From Cricetomys ansorgei (Eukaryota > Chordata > Mammalia > Rodentia > Nesomyidae): DNA of 64,000 nt. Shown here one piece after another: positions 12,098-23,225 of the stretch. The stretch is from positions 62,001-126,000 of the forward strand of contig JAMJFZ010003208.1 of assembly GCA_026225945.1 (NCBI GenBank), read 5' to 3'. The notes beneath the pieces are model-generated. The model was not told the origin of the DNA. It ran no database searches and was given only the letters and a program-made list of their open reading frames with translations. The translations under genes were made by a program, and so were the position numbers. Position 1 is the stretch's first letter; the number at the start of each line of letters is the position of its first letter.

Positions 12098-12210
12098 TGT
12101 GTGGAGGAAGGGTGTCAAAGAGGAATTGAGAGAGGACAATTTGGAGTAGATATTATTAAAATACATTGTATGGATATATTAAATTCTGAAAGGATAAATG
12201 AAAATGTTTT
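12098..12210 (+). repeat. L1 3' terminus
   Basis: 'attattaaaatacattgtat' followed by an 'ttctgaaaggataaatgaaa' segment is the classic end of rodent L1 3'-UTRs. Short, 5'-truncated copy. Confidence 0.7.
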
Positions 12211-12734
12211 TATAAAGCATGTTGAAGCTATTGCAAATCTGTTCTATGAAACTGGGATTAATCTGGTATTAAAAACAAATGTGTTTTTGTAATGTAATAT
12301 AATAGCAGTAAAACCTAAAAGACTAGAAAAGAGATCAACAGAGGGTAAAAACAGGTGTTGAGGAAGAGCAGAGGGAGGCAAAAGGACACACGAGATGTGT
12401 TATATGAGAAAAGACTAGGGGAGAGGGAAAGATGATCAACAGGGGACATGTTATCAGGGAAATGAGGAAGGGAAAGAATCTACAAAAACATTCTTAGGTT
12501 GAAAATATTATATTGACATATAGCAATTGAATGCTAACCTAAGATTTCCACAAATTTTTAAATAAATTCAAAACATGAAAATGACAAAGCAACATCACCT
12601 ACAAAAATTATCCAAAAATTAATGCATCAACATATGAAAGGTTTGTGTACTATGTCCAAATGAAGATTTATCCTGGATATGATATGCAACCATGCATTGA
12701 CATTCAATGATCTGTCAATAGTATACACCATGCT

Positions 12735-12768
<34 letters not shown>

Positions 12769-13452
12769 ATTCAAGATATAGAACTATCTGAACACACATA
12801 GAAAAATAATTTCGTAAACCAGAATATTTCATTGTAAAAATCATTTAACAAGAGCCAAGAGGCTCTGTGTTTATATACAATGATGACATATTGACCTTTA
12901 CCTGTGAGGCATGTAAGGAATGTCTTTAAGTCATGCTCAGACCAGTGTGATCTGCCAAAATGATAAATATCAATGGGATAAACTTAAATTTAATAGGCTA
13001 TATACTTCTGAAACAAATTGGAGAGAGTTCTAAGGAAATTGAAATGAGTTACTAGAAGGAGCAAGTATCTAAGAATGAATCTATTAATTTCAGAACGCCA
13101 TAAGAATAAGAATAATGCCAATTTGATTGACATTTGAGCTGAGGAACTTTCCATATCAGACACTGTATGAATGTCTTAATTTCTAAGGTTCTTCAGCATA
13201 CATGATAAAATAATCAATTTTATAGGCTTATTATATCTGTGCCAAAGTTATAAAGTGAATAGAATAGCACCTAGAAAATTGTAAAACATTTGTTTGAAAA
13301 AGACTTATATAAAATATATAGACTTCAATCAAACCAATTCCTACTCAATATCTACTGTGCCACAGATACCTTTTTAAAAAATCAGACCAAATGAGACCAG
13401 TTGCTACAAAGTGATAGAAACATAGCTGCGAAAGCATATATGGTCTACATCT
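12211..13452. other. intergenic with (CA)n at 12736-12766; 3' flank of copy B
   Basis: A 15-unit CA array sits at 12736-12766. From about 13323 the sequence aligns to the 3' flank of copy A (5411-5460 plus 5914-6003), with the L1 insertion of copy A absent. Nothing else is recognised. Confidence 0.7.
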
Positions 13453-14385
13453 TTATTCCCTAGGACTGTGCACTCCTTGTGTCAACACCTTTCTCAAAGC
13501 CACCTTCACCTCCTTGTTTCTCAAGGAATATATCAAAGGATTAAGGGAAGGAGTAACAAGGTTATTCAACACTTGAACCACTGAGTCCAGCCAAGGGCTG
13601 GAGGCAAGCCTCAGGTAGATGAGGACCACTGGCCCATAGAAGACCAGGATGGACGTCAGGTGGGCACTGCAGGTGGAGAAGGCTCTGCGCCTGCCGTCAG
13701 AAGAACGGATTCTCAGTATGGAGATAACTATGCGACAGTACGAAGTGAGGATCAGGAGGAAGCATACCAGTGCAAGGAGACCTACATTGATGAAACTCAC
13801 AGCCTGGGCCAGGGAGGTGTCTGCACAAGCCAGGGGCAACACCACAGGGATGTCACAGAAAAAGTTGTCCACTTCATTGGGTCCACAGTAAGGTAACTTG
13901 AAGATGAGAAATGTGAGGACAGACGCATGCAAACAGCTTCCCATCCAAGTGCTCACAGCCATGGAGCCACACACCCATGGGCTCATGATGACTGTGTACC
14001 TCAAAGGGTGACAGATGGCTGCAAAGCGGTCATAGGCCATCACAGTGTACAGGAAGCATTCCGCACAGCCCAGGAAGTGGTAGAAGAAGAGCTGGGAGGC
14101 ACAGCCCTGGTAAGAGATGGTGCGGCTGTGTCCGGTGAGGTAGAGCATCATCTTTGGGGAACTCACTGAAGGGAAAAATATATCAAGCACTGACAGGTTC
14201 CCCAAGAAGAAGTACATGGGTGTGTGAAGGTTGGAGGAGGTGAGGATGGCCAGGAGAATGAGCAGGTTTCCTGGAAGAGTGAGCAGGTAGAAGGCCAGAA
14301 AGAGGACAAAGAGCACCTTTTCCAGCCCAGCTGTATGTGGGATTCCCATCAGGAGGAACTCAGTTACTGAAGTGTGATTCCCCAT
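13453..14385 (-). CDS. olfactory receptor, OR10D type (copy B)
   Basis: Intact 310-residue seven-transmembrane odorant receptor, near-identical to copy A: residues 1-203 are the same and only nine residues differ (204, 210, 221, 260, 279, 305, 307, 309, 310). It keeps N3-H-T, C95, 'MAYDRFAAIC', 'RRAFSTCSAH' and Pro279 before LNPLIY, but has Leu260 where A, C and D have Pro in 'YLRPASSPW'. The first ATG at 14385 is chosen; an upstream in-frame TTG at 14391 is not a plausible start. A consensus splice acceptor lies 18 nt upstream. No disabling mutation is visible, so it is probably a functional receptor; ligand unknown. Confidence 0.94.
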   Translation of the reverse strand: MGNHTSVTEFLLMGIPHTAGLEKVLFVLFLAFYLLTLPGNLLILLAILTSSNLHTPMYFFLGNLSVLDIFFPSVSSPKMMLYLTGHSRTISYQGCASQLFFYHFLGCAECFLYTVMAYDRFAAICHPLRYTVIMSPWVCGSMAVSTWMGSCLHASVLTFLIFKLPYCGPNEVDNFFCDIPVVLPLACADTSLAQAVSFINVGLLALVCFLLILTSYCRIVISILRIRSSDGRRRAFSTCSAHLTSILVFYGPVVLIYLRLASSPWLDSVVQVLNNLVTPSLNPLIYSLRNKEVKVALRKVLTQGVHSPRE

Positions 14386-14406
14386 TTTCAAGAATATTTA
14401 CTTCTG
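14386..14406 (-). promoter_or_regulatory. splice acceptor and 5' end of OR copy B coding exon
   Basis: The minus strand reads 'catcctttcatcttgcag', then exon sequence from 14403, 18 nt before the ATG. It is in the same position as in copy A, supporting a spliced non-coding leader exon. Confidence 0.65.
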
Positions 14407-15955
14407 CAAGATGAAAGGATGTCCCCAGTTAGCTGAACTTCCCAAAGAAATTAAAACCCTCATAGAATGGTCTAAAAACCTATGCATTGGAAAAAACTTC
14501 CAAATAATATTTCATCTAATTCTGTCACTAATTAGTATTTGATATTGAATTATTCTTCTATTTATTTTTAACTGTTCCCTAAAACTTACAAAGGTGAACA
14601 TGAATTTAAAATTTAGCATCAAAAGGACAGCCCAGAATAATACTCACAATTCTGAGTTCAAGTGTCACATCAACTACTCACTCTGAATCCAGGTGGCTGT
14701 ATCAAATATCTCTGAATTTAATTTTATCTCTGTGATACTACTAACTTGTATGCCTCATCAGATATAAATTTCTTATGTGTATAAAATATCTATTGTAATT
14801 TTGTCCTTACTTATCTTATTTTTAAACAAAAATGTAAGTTCTAATATTCTTCATAATGGACTTTTACCTTACACCATGACCACACAGTGACTAGAAACTG
14901 TTTAAAGTGTCCTGTTGAGGTGAGTGATTCATAAAACCTCTTTCTTTTCTTCTAAGTCAGTAGAGCTGAAAACTGAAATCTGCATTGTTGGCACATAAGA
15001 AAATAAAAGACCAAAAATAATGTTCAATATAGGGAAAACCATTTACAGTTGCCAGTGTTATTAATGGCTTCAATACAGAGTTTATGCTCTCAAACCCATG
15101 ATTTAAGCTATGATTGTGTGCTATCCACGTGAGTGTTTGTATGATACATAGTCATCACCAGAGTCCTTAAAGTGACATGAACATCCACACTCAAGCAGAG
15201 CTAGGTAAGTACAGGCTATTCCTCCTTCATGGAGACATACACCTCGGAAGAGAGGATGTTAAGAGAAGAAAGCTTTCCAGAAAACAGGCACTTACACACT
15301 GAAGAAGATTTCCGTAGAATGGAGCTAAAACCGATGTCCACATCTACCCTCTGTTATTGGAAAAGATGAAACAGTATAGCCAGGCTATGAAGCCAGAGGT
15401 TGGGGAAGGGCTTCTCAGTCTAAGACCCAGCTGATGAAGCCTGGAACATGTGACCCAGCAGGACTCATGCTGAGTGAAAGAGCAGCGGCTAGACCTTCAC
15501 TCAGGAGGAATAAAGGTTGTAAGTCTCCTTTGGGACTCTACTCCCCACTCCATGACCCTGACTGGAAAGCATAGAACAGAAAAACCAATTAGCTAAGAAG
15601 ACCTCTGCTTTTGTTCCTTCCCTGCTCATCTCTGCTTTTCTTCCTGTACTCCCTGGAGTAGGATGTACTCACCTAGTTGTTTTAAACCCAGATATCCATG
15701 TAAATCCCAAGTTTTATTTTTATCGTAAATCCCAAGTTTTCCCTGGAGGAGCACCATCCCATGGGTTCAAATGTTTGCAATTACTCAGTTCTTTGGGGAC
15801 CTGGATTGAAAAAAAAAGCTAGAGACTAAGAAATTACTTAGAGAAAAGTGGAAAACACCTAACATTGTACTGATTTCAATAAGAAGAAGGGGGGCAGAAG
15901 CACAATCTATTGTGAAACATTTTGCTGTAGTTTCATCGAGAAATATCTCCATGAG
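14407..15955. other. 5' flank of copy B, paralogous to the copy A flank
   Basis: Colinear with 6958-8410 up to about 15905 but much more diverged than the coding exons. It should hold the intron and upstream control region of copy B. No specific promoter element could be assigned. Confidence 0.6.
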
Positions 15956-16515
15956 TTCATGAGTGTGCATGCTCGGCCTCAGTTTGTGGTGTTTTGTGAA
16001 GAGGCCATGGAATCTTTGGGAGGTGTAGACTATTTAGAACAGTGGTTCTCAACCTTCCTAATGCTGTGACCCTTTAGTACAGTGGCTCATGTTGTGGTGA
16101 CCCCCAACCATAAAATTATTTTGTCACTACTTCATAAGTATAATTTTGGTACTGTTATGAATCATAATGTAAATATATGCTATGCAGATAGTAGGTGACC
16201 CTAGTGAAAGGGTTATTCAAAACTCAAGGGGGTCATGACTCACAGGTTGTGAACCACTGGTCTCAAGGAAGTCCTTTACTGGGAGAGAACTTTGAAGTTT
16301 TATAGGCTCAACCTGCTCCCTGTTCTCTCTCTCTGCTGCTTTCCATGTGGGAATGAAATGTGATCAGTCTGCTTCCTCCTCCCTCCACCATCCTTCCCTA
16401 GCCATTATGGACTCTATCCCTTTGGAACAGTAAGCTGAAATAAAGCCTTTTCTTCCTTAATTTACTTTTTATCAAGTTATTTTATCACTGTATCAGAAAA
16501 GTAACTAGTATACTT
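15956..16515 (+). mobile_element. MaLR LTR (MTD-like), interrupted by a DNA transposon
   Basis: Two halves of one LTR flank 16040-16259. The left half has 'tgtgcatgctcggcctcagt' and 'atctttgggaggtgtagac'. The right half has 'gggagagaactttgaagttt', 'cctgttctctctctctgct', 'attatggactctatcccttt', 'gtaagctgaaataaagcctt' and ends near 'cagaaaagtaactagta'. This is the order of rodent MT-type MaLR LTRs, including the polyadenylation signal. Confidence 0.75.
16040..16259. mobile_element. URR1-like hAT DNA transposon (non-autonomous)
   Basis: A 220-bp element with 15-bp terminal inverted repeats: 'cagtggttctcaacc' at the left end and the complement 'ggttgtgaaccactg' at the right end, one mismatch. 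The interior 'taatgctgtgaccc' and 'gtggtgacccccaaccataa' is typical of the rodent URR1 family. No convincing 8-bp target duplication is left. It has no transposase. Confidence 0.85.
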
Positions 16516-17005
16516 TATTCTATAAACAATGTATAATATCCCATTACTACTTCATTGAATATTTGAATTCATACCTTGTTTCTCTGAAAAAACCTTTTAT
16601 TTGCCCTTAAGACAAGCCAATAATGTTTATCTGGGTATATTTTAATCATTTTAATGAACTTATGGATGCTTTGATCAAACTATACAATAGTGGCATAACT
16701 GTTATGGTATGGGGTAACTAGCTGCCTTCTGACTGGATATAAGCCCTGCTTTACAAGAAGGAATTCATGCCTGGTACCATGAACCTAGTCAAAAACTCAT
16801 GGTTGAGGAACACATAAGCCCTAAGGGGGAACCTATTGTTGTTGTTTGCTAATGTGATCAAACTGCATTCTAAATATTTATGTTAATGTCCATAGATTCC
16901 TGCTATTATCAGCCTTGGTCATAGAAACTTCTTTTTTGCAGCAGTCAGTGGTTAATGCAAAAATGCATGGCTGGTCAGAGCACTTAGAACAATTGAACTA
17001 TAGTT
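16516..17005. other. intergenic, nothing recognised
   Basis: AT-rich sequence; no gene or repeat recognised. Confidence 0.5.
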
Positions 17006-17009
17006 GTTC

Positions 17010-17310
17010 AAACACAGAAGGGAGATCTATACCAATTTCCCCCTAACTACTAAGGCTCAGGGAACATCATGAAAGAAGATGCAGACAAATGTAATAGCCA
17101 GTGGATGGTAAAGCATACTGTGAAATGCTGTGTTCTGGACATTACATGGATGTTGGACATGTGAACTGATAGCAGCTTGATTAACTACATAAGACCTACA
17201 CAAGATCATACCACTTAAAACTCCAGCATGAATAGAAAAGGGGCTCCAAAGACCCGATAGCCAGCCAAGAAATGATTGGCCGTGAAGGGTTGCTACAGAA
17301 GGAGAGACAT
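17010..17310 (+). repeat. probable L1 3'-UTR fragment
   Basis: 'ggctcagggaacatcatgaa', 'gccagtggatggtaaag', 'tgctgtgttctggacat' and 'cagcttgattaacta' follow the order of a common rodent L1 (Lx-like) 3'-UTR segment. Family assignment is from memory and moderate. Confidence 0.5.
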
Positions 17311-17925
17311 GTTTCAAATCTCATTTTCAGTATGCGCAAATTATTTAGAAGAGTAAATGGTATCTGGAAGGATATATAGCAGGTTCTCGTATGTATGTAT
17401 CTTACTTTAAGCATGTGTGTGATAAATCACAATAGTCCAACTAGATGTTCCAAATATGAAATTATTTGATTTACTGTTAAAAGAACAAATTCTGAAAAAT
17501 TACAAAAATAATAGTAAATTTTGTTTATGCTTCAATGTTTATTAATTGTAGTTGTAGTACATTTGAGAAATAGTGAGTGGTTATAAATAATAGGAACCTC
17601 TGACTCTATAAAATATTTTACAATTTTTAAAAGTCCATTCTCCCATTTTACAGAAATAGATTAGTGATTATATTCTCTCATGAGATATAAGGAAAAAAAT
17701 CACAACAGAAACTGTCACTGAGAGTCAACAGACAAAATTGCCAAAGTAAGTATTTTATAAGGGGCAGAAAGATACAGTGAAGGCATTCACCAGCAGAGTG
17801 TTGTCAGGGAGAACAATCCAGAGTAGAGTAGCATTGACTTAGGGCACTGAGAATGTGTAGACCTCTGGGGCTAAAGAGCAACTTGAAGTCCCTAAAGGGT
17901 GCCTCATCCTCCCCAGTGGGCTAGC
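17311..17925. other. intergenic, nothing recognised
   Basis: AT-rich, no coding signal. Confidence 0.5.
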
Positions 17926-17929
17926 AGGA

Positions 17930-18560
17930 CACCTTGCAAGCTCCTTCTCTTCTAGCCCTGGAGGGACTGTAGCTATTCACAGAAGCAAAAGGAAAATAAA
18001 TCTGGCAAGCTTTTTGCCTGCCCTGTGCCTAATTAGACACCTTCCTCTGTCTTTGCAAAGACCATGAGGCCAGGTGCCCGCCCTGCCCTATGCTTATCAG
18101 ACTTCCTCACCCGGAGTATGGGGACCCCGCCTTCTCTGGGGAAAGATATTTAAACAGGGAAAAGACCGCCAATAAACGAGTTCGAGTTTGTGGTCCACCA
18201 GATTCGGCTCCCGAGACTTCCTTTGCGTCTTGTCCACTATTCTCAGGCCGCAAGGGGTCAGCGTCTGCAAGAAATCAGCCAAGGCCCATGCCCGGGGTCC
18301 CAGAGTGCTTCCCTGCCACTCAAACCCTGGCCTTTGCACTCCTGGCCAAAGAGCTAGGCCTGGGCTGGTATATGCGGGGAGACTCAGCCGCCCTGGCAGA
18401 TCAGCGATTAGAGCGTTGGGGAGAAACCAACAAGAATGGATGCCAGTGGACTTTCAAAACAGGGCAATAGGCATGCCCACATCTGAGGTTTTCAAATTAA
18501 CCATCTGTACAGACCCCTCAGACACTTGTTGCCCTTGCAGAGGTTGAGTCTATCTCTGAG
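17930..18560 (+). mobile_element. LTR-retroelement fragment, family not assigned
   Basis: This block is markedly more GC- and CpG-rich than the surrounding DNA. It has a TATA-like 'gatatttaaac' at ~18146 and a polyadenylation signal 'caataaacg' ~20 bases later, followed by a 'gtttgtggtcc' stretch resembling the U5 of gamma-type LTRs. Open frames of 119-126 residues cross it (18090-18470, 18188-18547), but I recognise no retroviral protein domain. It may be a solo LTR with a little internal sequence, or a processed pseudogene. Confidence 0.4.
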
Positions 18561-19953
18561 TTCTGGTCTGAACTTTTTTTTGCTGTTATTACTTTGTGTG
18601 AAGCCATCTGGCAAGAACAAGAGCATCATCTCACACTACTGATTTTCAAATTAGTTGCTCTGTAAATTGCTTCTTTTACAATTGTTGATTTTGTTTTTGT
18701 TTTTTTTTTTTCTTTTCACAACTATTATAATGTTTAAACCACCATTGAATGGTCAAAATACTACAGCATGTATTCAAATATTTCAAGAAAATCAAGCAGA
18801 TATAATGAGTGTCAAGACTGATAAATCAATAACTTTATTTTAGTTTTACTAATCCCAAGAAACTTGATGGTCTTTAGATAACCACAGGGCTTACTAAATT
18901 CTACAGTTAAAGGTAAAATAATATTTAACTTGCTGGAAAACAATGTATTCATCTAAAATATTAAATGGGTTGTGATAGAATAGAAAACTGATTGTTATTC
19001 AAGAACTTTCCAGTAGCAAAAACATGAAAATTCCAGGCCAAGGCTGGCAAGACCACACTGTTACACAGCCCTTGTACCAGGTCCCACAGTCACTGTTTTA
19101 CATAAGTGCATTGGTCCACCTGAGGGCTCTGAGATGGTCTTTGGGAGAATGTAGCCCTATCCATCATCTCAGGGTCTGGTTTCTGAATTAAATTGTTTTC
19201 AACACCAACATTTATGTACTTAATATTGGCTTTTGAGAGAGGACTAGTCATACAGGATCCACTCCTCTTGATTCCTGAGAGTACCTGACCACTCTATTAT
19301 ATATACCTTAATTGTAATACTAATCATAATTCACAATAAGCAAGTCAACACCCTCAGACTTTGAGAAAAAAGAAAACATCTTGTCAGACAGTAGAGAACA
19401 TTCTTGGGGATATTTGAACTTGATGTCTCCTATACATGGACTCTTTTGTGTTCTTAGTTTGGTGATATTTATCATGATTTACAGGATAAAAGCATGTTTG
19501 CTAGGCCTCAACCTAGTTTCAAATTTCAGATTTTATTAATGGCAAGTGGTTTAGCTGAGTGGCCAAAGTGACACTGACTAGAATACAGAAAGTTAATATT
19601 TGAAAGGAGACATGAGAGGAATTGAGAGGACTATAAGATAGTCCGTGTCTTCTACAAAGATTAGTTTCATGAAAAACAATCAAAATTGAATCCCACACAT
19701 AGACTTTGTGAAGCAGAAAAATTCGTTGTTTTGGCAAATCACAATTGAAAACACTGAATTAATCTAAAAATTAATTGATCTAAAAAGTCTTCTCTACAGG
19801 ATTAAACCCACATATCACTCCAAATAATCCCAGTCTTGAGTGGACTCTGAGCAAATGAGAGACAGTAGCTGTGAACATCTCACTAATTTGGCAACATCAT
19901 TGATGAAGAGAAAACCTGGGACAGCATCAAAATAATTTGGGGAAGGGTTGCTT
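18561..19953. other. intergenic; 3' side of copy C
   Basis: A long T-run lies near 18696-18711. No gene or named repeat recognised. Confidence 0.5.
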
Positions 19954-20892
19954 CTATTCCTTATATCCTAAAGGTAGCATGGCTTGACTTAACACCTTGC
20001 TCAGGGCTAATTTCACTTCCTTGTTTCTCAAAGAATAGATCAAAGGATTCAAGGAAGGAGTGACAACATTATTGAACACCTGAACAACAGAATCCAGCCA
20101 GGGACTAGAAGCAGGTCTGAGGTAAACAAGAATCACAGGACCATAGAACAACAGAATGGACGTAAAGTGAGCACTGCAGGTAGAGAAGGCTCTTCGCCTG
20201 CCTTCCGAGGAACCGATTTTCAAGATGGAGATAACAATATGGGTGTAAGAAGTGAGAACAAGGAGAAAACATGTAAGAGCAACAACGCCAACATTGGTAA
20301 AGCTCACAGTCTGTGCCAGAGTGGTGTCTGCACACGCAAGGGACAACACCACAGGGATGTCACAGAAGAAACTGTCCACCTTGTTGGGGCCACAGTAGGG
20401 TAACTTAAAGATAAGAAACGTAAGGATGCTTCCATGTACAAAGCCCCCCAGCCAAGTGCCCACTGTGAGGCAGCTACACACCCTGTGGTTCATGATGACC
20501 GAGTATCTCATAGGATGACAAATAGCCACAAAGCGGTCATAAGCCATCACTGTATACAGGAAACACTCAGTACAACCCAGGGTGTGATAAAAGAAAATCT
20601 GTGAGGCACAGCCCTGGTATGAGATGGTGCGGCTCTGTCCCACTAGGTAGTCCATCATCTTAGGAGAGTTCACAGAAGGGAAGAATATGTCAAACAGTGC
20701 CAGGTTTCCCAGGAAGAAATACATGGGGGTGTGGAGATTGGGGGAAGCCAAGATGGTGAGAAAGATGACCAGGTTCCCCAGCAAGGCGAAGACATAGAAG
20801 ACCAGGAACAGGACAAAGAGCATGCTTTCTAGACCTTCGCTGTTAGAAATTCCCAGCAGGATGAACTCTGCCATAGGGGTGTAGTTCCTCAT
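19954..20892 (-). CDS. olfactory receptor, OR10D type (copy C)
   Basis: Intact 312-residue class II odorant receptor. Landmarks: sequon N3-Y-T, GN 39-40, 'PMYFFLGNLALFDIFF' from 56, C95, 'MAYDRFVAICHPMRY' at 116-130, 'LPYCGPN' at 164-170, EL2 cysteines C177 and C187, SY at 215-216, 'RRAFSTCSAH' at 233-242 and 'PSLNPLIYSLRN' at 279-290. The frame stays open a further 45 codons upstream to an ATG at 21027, but a strong splice acceptor sits 19 nt before the ATG at 20892, so the extension is almost certainly intron. It differs from copy D at 22 residues, including Lys171 (Glu in D) in EL2 and Phe243 (Leu in D) in TM6. Likely functional; ligand unknown. Confidence 0.94.
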   Translation of the reverse strand: MRNYTPMAEFILLGISNSEGLESMLFVLFLVFYVFALLGNLVIFLTILASPNLHTPMYFFLGNLALFDIFFPSVNSPKMMDYLVGQSRTISYQGCASQIFFYHTLGCTECFLYTVMAYDRFVAICHPMRYSVIMNHRVCSCLTVGTWLGGFVHGSILTFLIFKLPYCGPNKVDSFFCDIPVVLSLACADTTLAQTVSFTNVGVVALTCFLLVLTSYTHIVISILKIGSSEGRRRAFSTCSAHFTSILLFYGPVILVYLRPASSPWLDSVVQVFNNVVTPSLNPLIYSLRNKEVKLALSKVLSQAMLPLGYKE

Positions 20893-20930
20893 GTTCACAG
20901 GACAGGCAGGCCTGGAGAAGCAAAGCAATG
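20893..20930 (-). promoter_or_regulatory. splice acceptor before OR copy C
   Basis: The minus strand reads 'attgctttgcttctccag', then a 19-nt leader beginning 'gcctgcctgtcctgtgaac' directly before the ATG at 20892. The same acceptor and leader occur in copy D and in pseudogene E, so the element is conserved in the subgroup. Confidence 0.75.
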
Positions 20931-23194
20931 TTGTCCATGAATAACTGAGAACATTTTCTCTACAAAAGGACTCGTATCTAAGACAGTGAATGTAATCAAA
21001 ATAAGGCCTAAGAGGGAAAAGATCCATAAAGGATCTGCCCTTGACATTCAGTTAAGTGATATGCCACATTTAGTCTCATTTCTTTGTACATTCGGTGGGA
21101 GAAAACAATATAATTGGCTACTTACCACCAATCTGCTTTATTTCCTTCACACCTGGTTTATAATAATAATTACAGAAAACTGGCATGTTTCAGAGTAGCC
21201 ATTTTTCTCATAGCGACTGCATTCCCAGATGACAACCTCACTTTAGATAAACAAGCTGTGCTTGAATTGCGCATATGCTGATTGTCCCAATATGTACATT
21301 TAAAAATGTGAAAATGAAAAGAAGTTCACACTCTTTCCTTTAATGTTTGCCTCAAACAATGTTTTCCACTGTTTATCACCCAGACTTGGAAGACCTGCAT
21401 GCCATTCATCCTCATAATCTACTCACACATAGGCAGAATGTGAAGTCTTGAAGTAGATGCTGCGCAGTGCTAGAAATAATCTCTTCACTCCCATGATGTA
21501 TCCCCTCAGTTAAGTTTTATTTCTATATTAAGAATCTCACAAATGAAAACTCCAACATTATTAGAGCATTTTAGCATCACTAATTAGACTCCTAATCAAT
21601 AGTTCATAATCCTAAGAGTTTCCTCTTCTGTTTTGTACTGTATTTATCTTAATATGTATGGCCAGCAGTTTTTAATTTTGCCTCACTGTAACTAATATTT
21701 GTTTGTGGAAATTATCTGATAAATCCAATCGCACTGCTTAATAGATTGTACATCAATATTATTTTTGCTTTGACCAAGGTAAAGTCTTTGATATACTCAG
21801 AAAGCTTAATCAGTAGCAAGAGCACAGAGGAGGAAATAGAAGAATTCAGACCATCATTGTCCTTAGTACAGGAGCCAGGTCCTGTCTGAATTTAGTCTTT
21901 TTCCAACTGTGTGATTAGATTAAGATCCCAGCAAAGACATTCACTGGAAGTAAAAGGACTCCATGTTATCTAATTTAGACATTGACTCTGGACTTTAGCA
22001 TTCAATACAATTTCACACATTCATTTTTTATAACCATGCCAGAAATATAAAGCTAAATGGAAGCCCCGTGTCTTGAATACACAGAGAGATATAAAATTGG
22101 TTTCTGACTGTTCCTTGCCTCCACCAATTTACACTTCTAAGCCCTGAGCAGCTTCATGGCTCTGAACCTCATCTACTCTAAGGAAAATGGGTATTTTCTG
22201 TCTCTTATGGATTTGTGAGGATTGCGTGAGATAAAATCTATAATGCTGTGATTTTTGCTGGTTATTTAGTAGCAACTATGTAATGAGATTAATTAACAGT
22301 TTGTACCCTAGAAAATACCCCGGAGGTAGGAATGTCAGTGAAATAACAACATAAACCTGATAGGTGAGATAGAAACCTAATTTAAAACAGCTGGAGGGTA
22401 TTTTACGATTATTCCAGCTGTTTATTTCTTTATTTAACCATACATCTTTATGGAGCCTATGATTTCAGGCAAAACAAGATATGTTGATCAAGGAAACATT
22501 AATTTTCCTCTCACATAAAAAGTGTGTTTTGTGAAGGAACTTTTAATAGGTTAGAGCTGCTCAGATACTCTCTTACTCACAGACTTCCCTGTCTAACTCA
22601 GTAACCAGATTCACATTGCAGAGCAGCACAGCGTCTGGCCCTCCCCTGCCCCCCCGCAAAGTGTAGAATTCACAGATGTCTTACAGACAGGTTCAGAATC
22701 CTGCTCCCTGGCTTTCTGCCATCAGAATGCAACACTTTTGTGAACGAATGTCCTAAGAAAGGATCTGATAACAGTAAAGGTATCTGGAACTATGTCTCAC
22801 TTCACCACGGAGACTCCAAATACCCAACAAAGAAGACTTCAAGTTAGAATCTACAGGATCAACTCCCAGGGAGACAGATGAGGGAATCACTCTTCTAGGG
22901 AGAGTATAAAATTAATCTTTGTTTCAACAAACAACAAACTCTAAAATTTCACATTAGCTTTTGTGAATATCTCCACTTCATTTCATTATATTCACTTATA
23001 TTTAGGTACCAGTGATAAAATGTCAAGTGACAGAATAAACATATGCTGGTTAAAGAATGTACCCATGTCTAAGGTAAGGAAAGGTAGCCATAGGGATAAT
23101 TTATGATTCAGGGATAATTTCTAGTATCTATGCTAAGTGAAAAATAGGAGCCTACCTCCCTGATGTTACTCATTTCTCCCCTAAACCATTCTGA

Positions 23195-23225
<31 letters not shown>

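Noticed and set aside
16032..16267. 8-bp target duplication of the URR1 element ('atttagaa' against 'gtctcaag')
   Set aside because: Too few matching positions to claim a duplication.
18090..18547. Two ~120-residue frames in the CpG-rich block as a host gene
   Set aside because: No recognisable domain, no splice context, and TATA/poly(A) spacing typical of an LTR; kept as a retroelement fragment instead.
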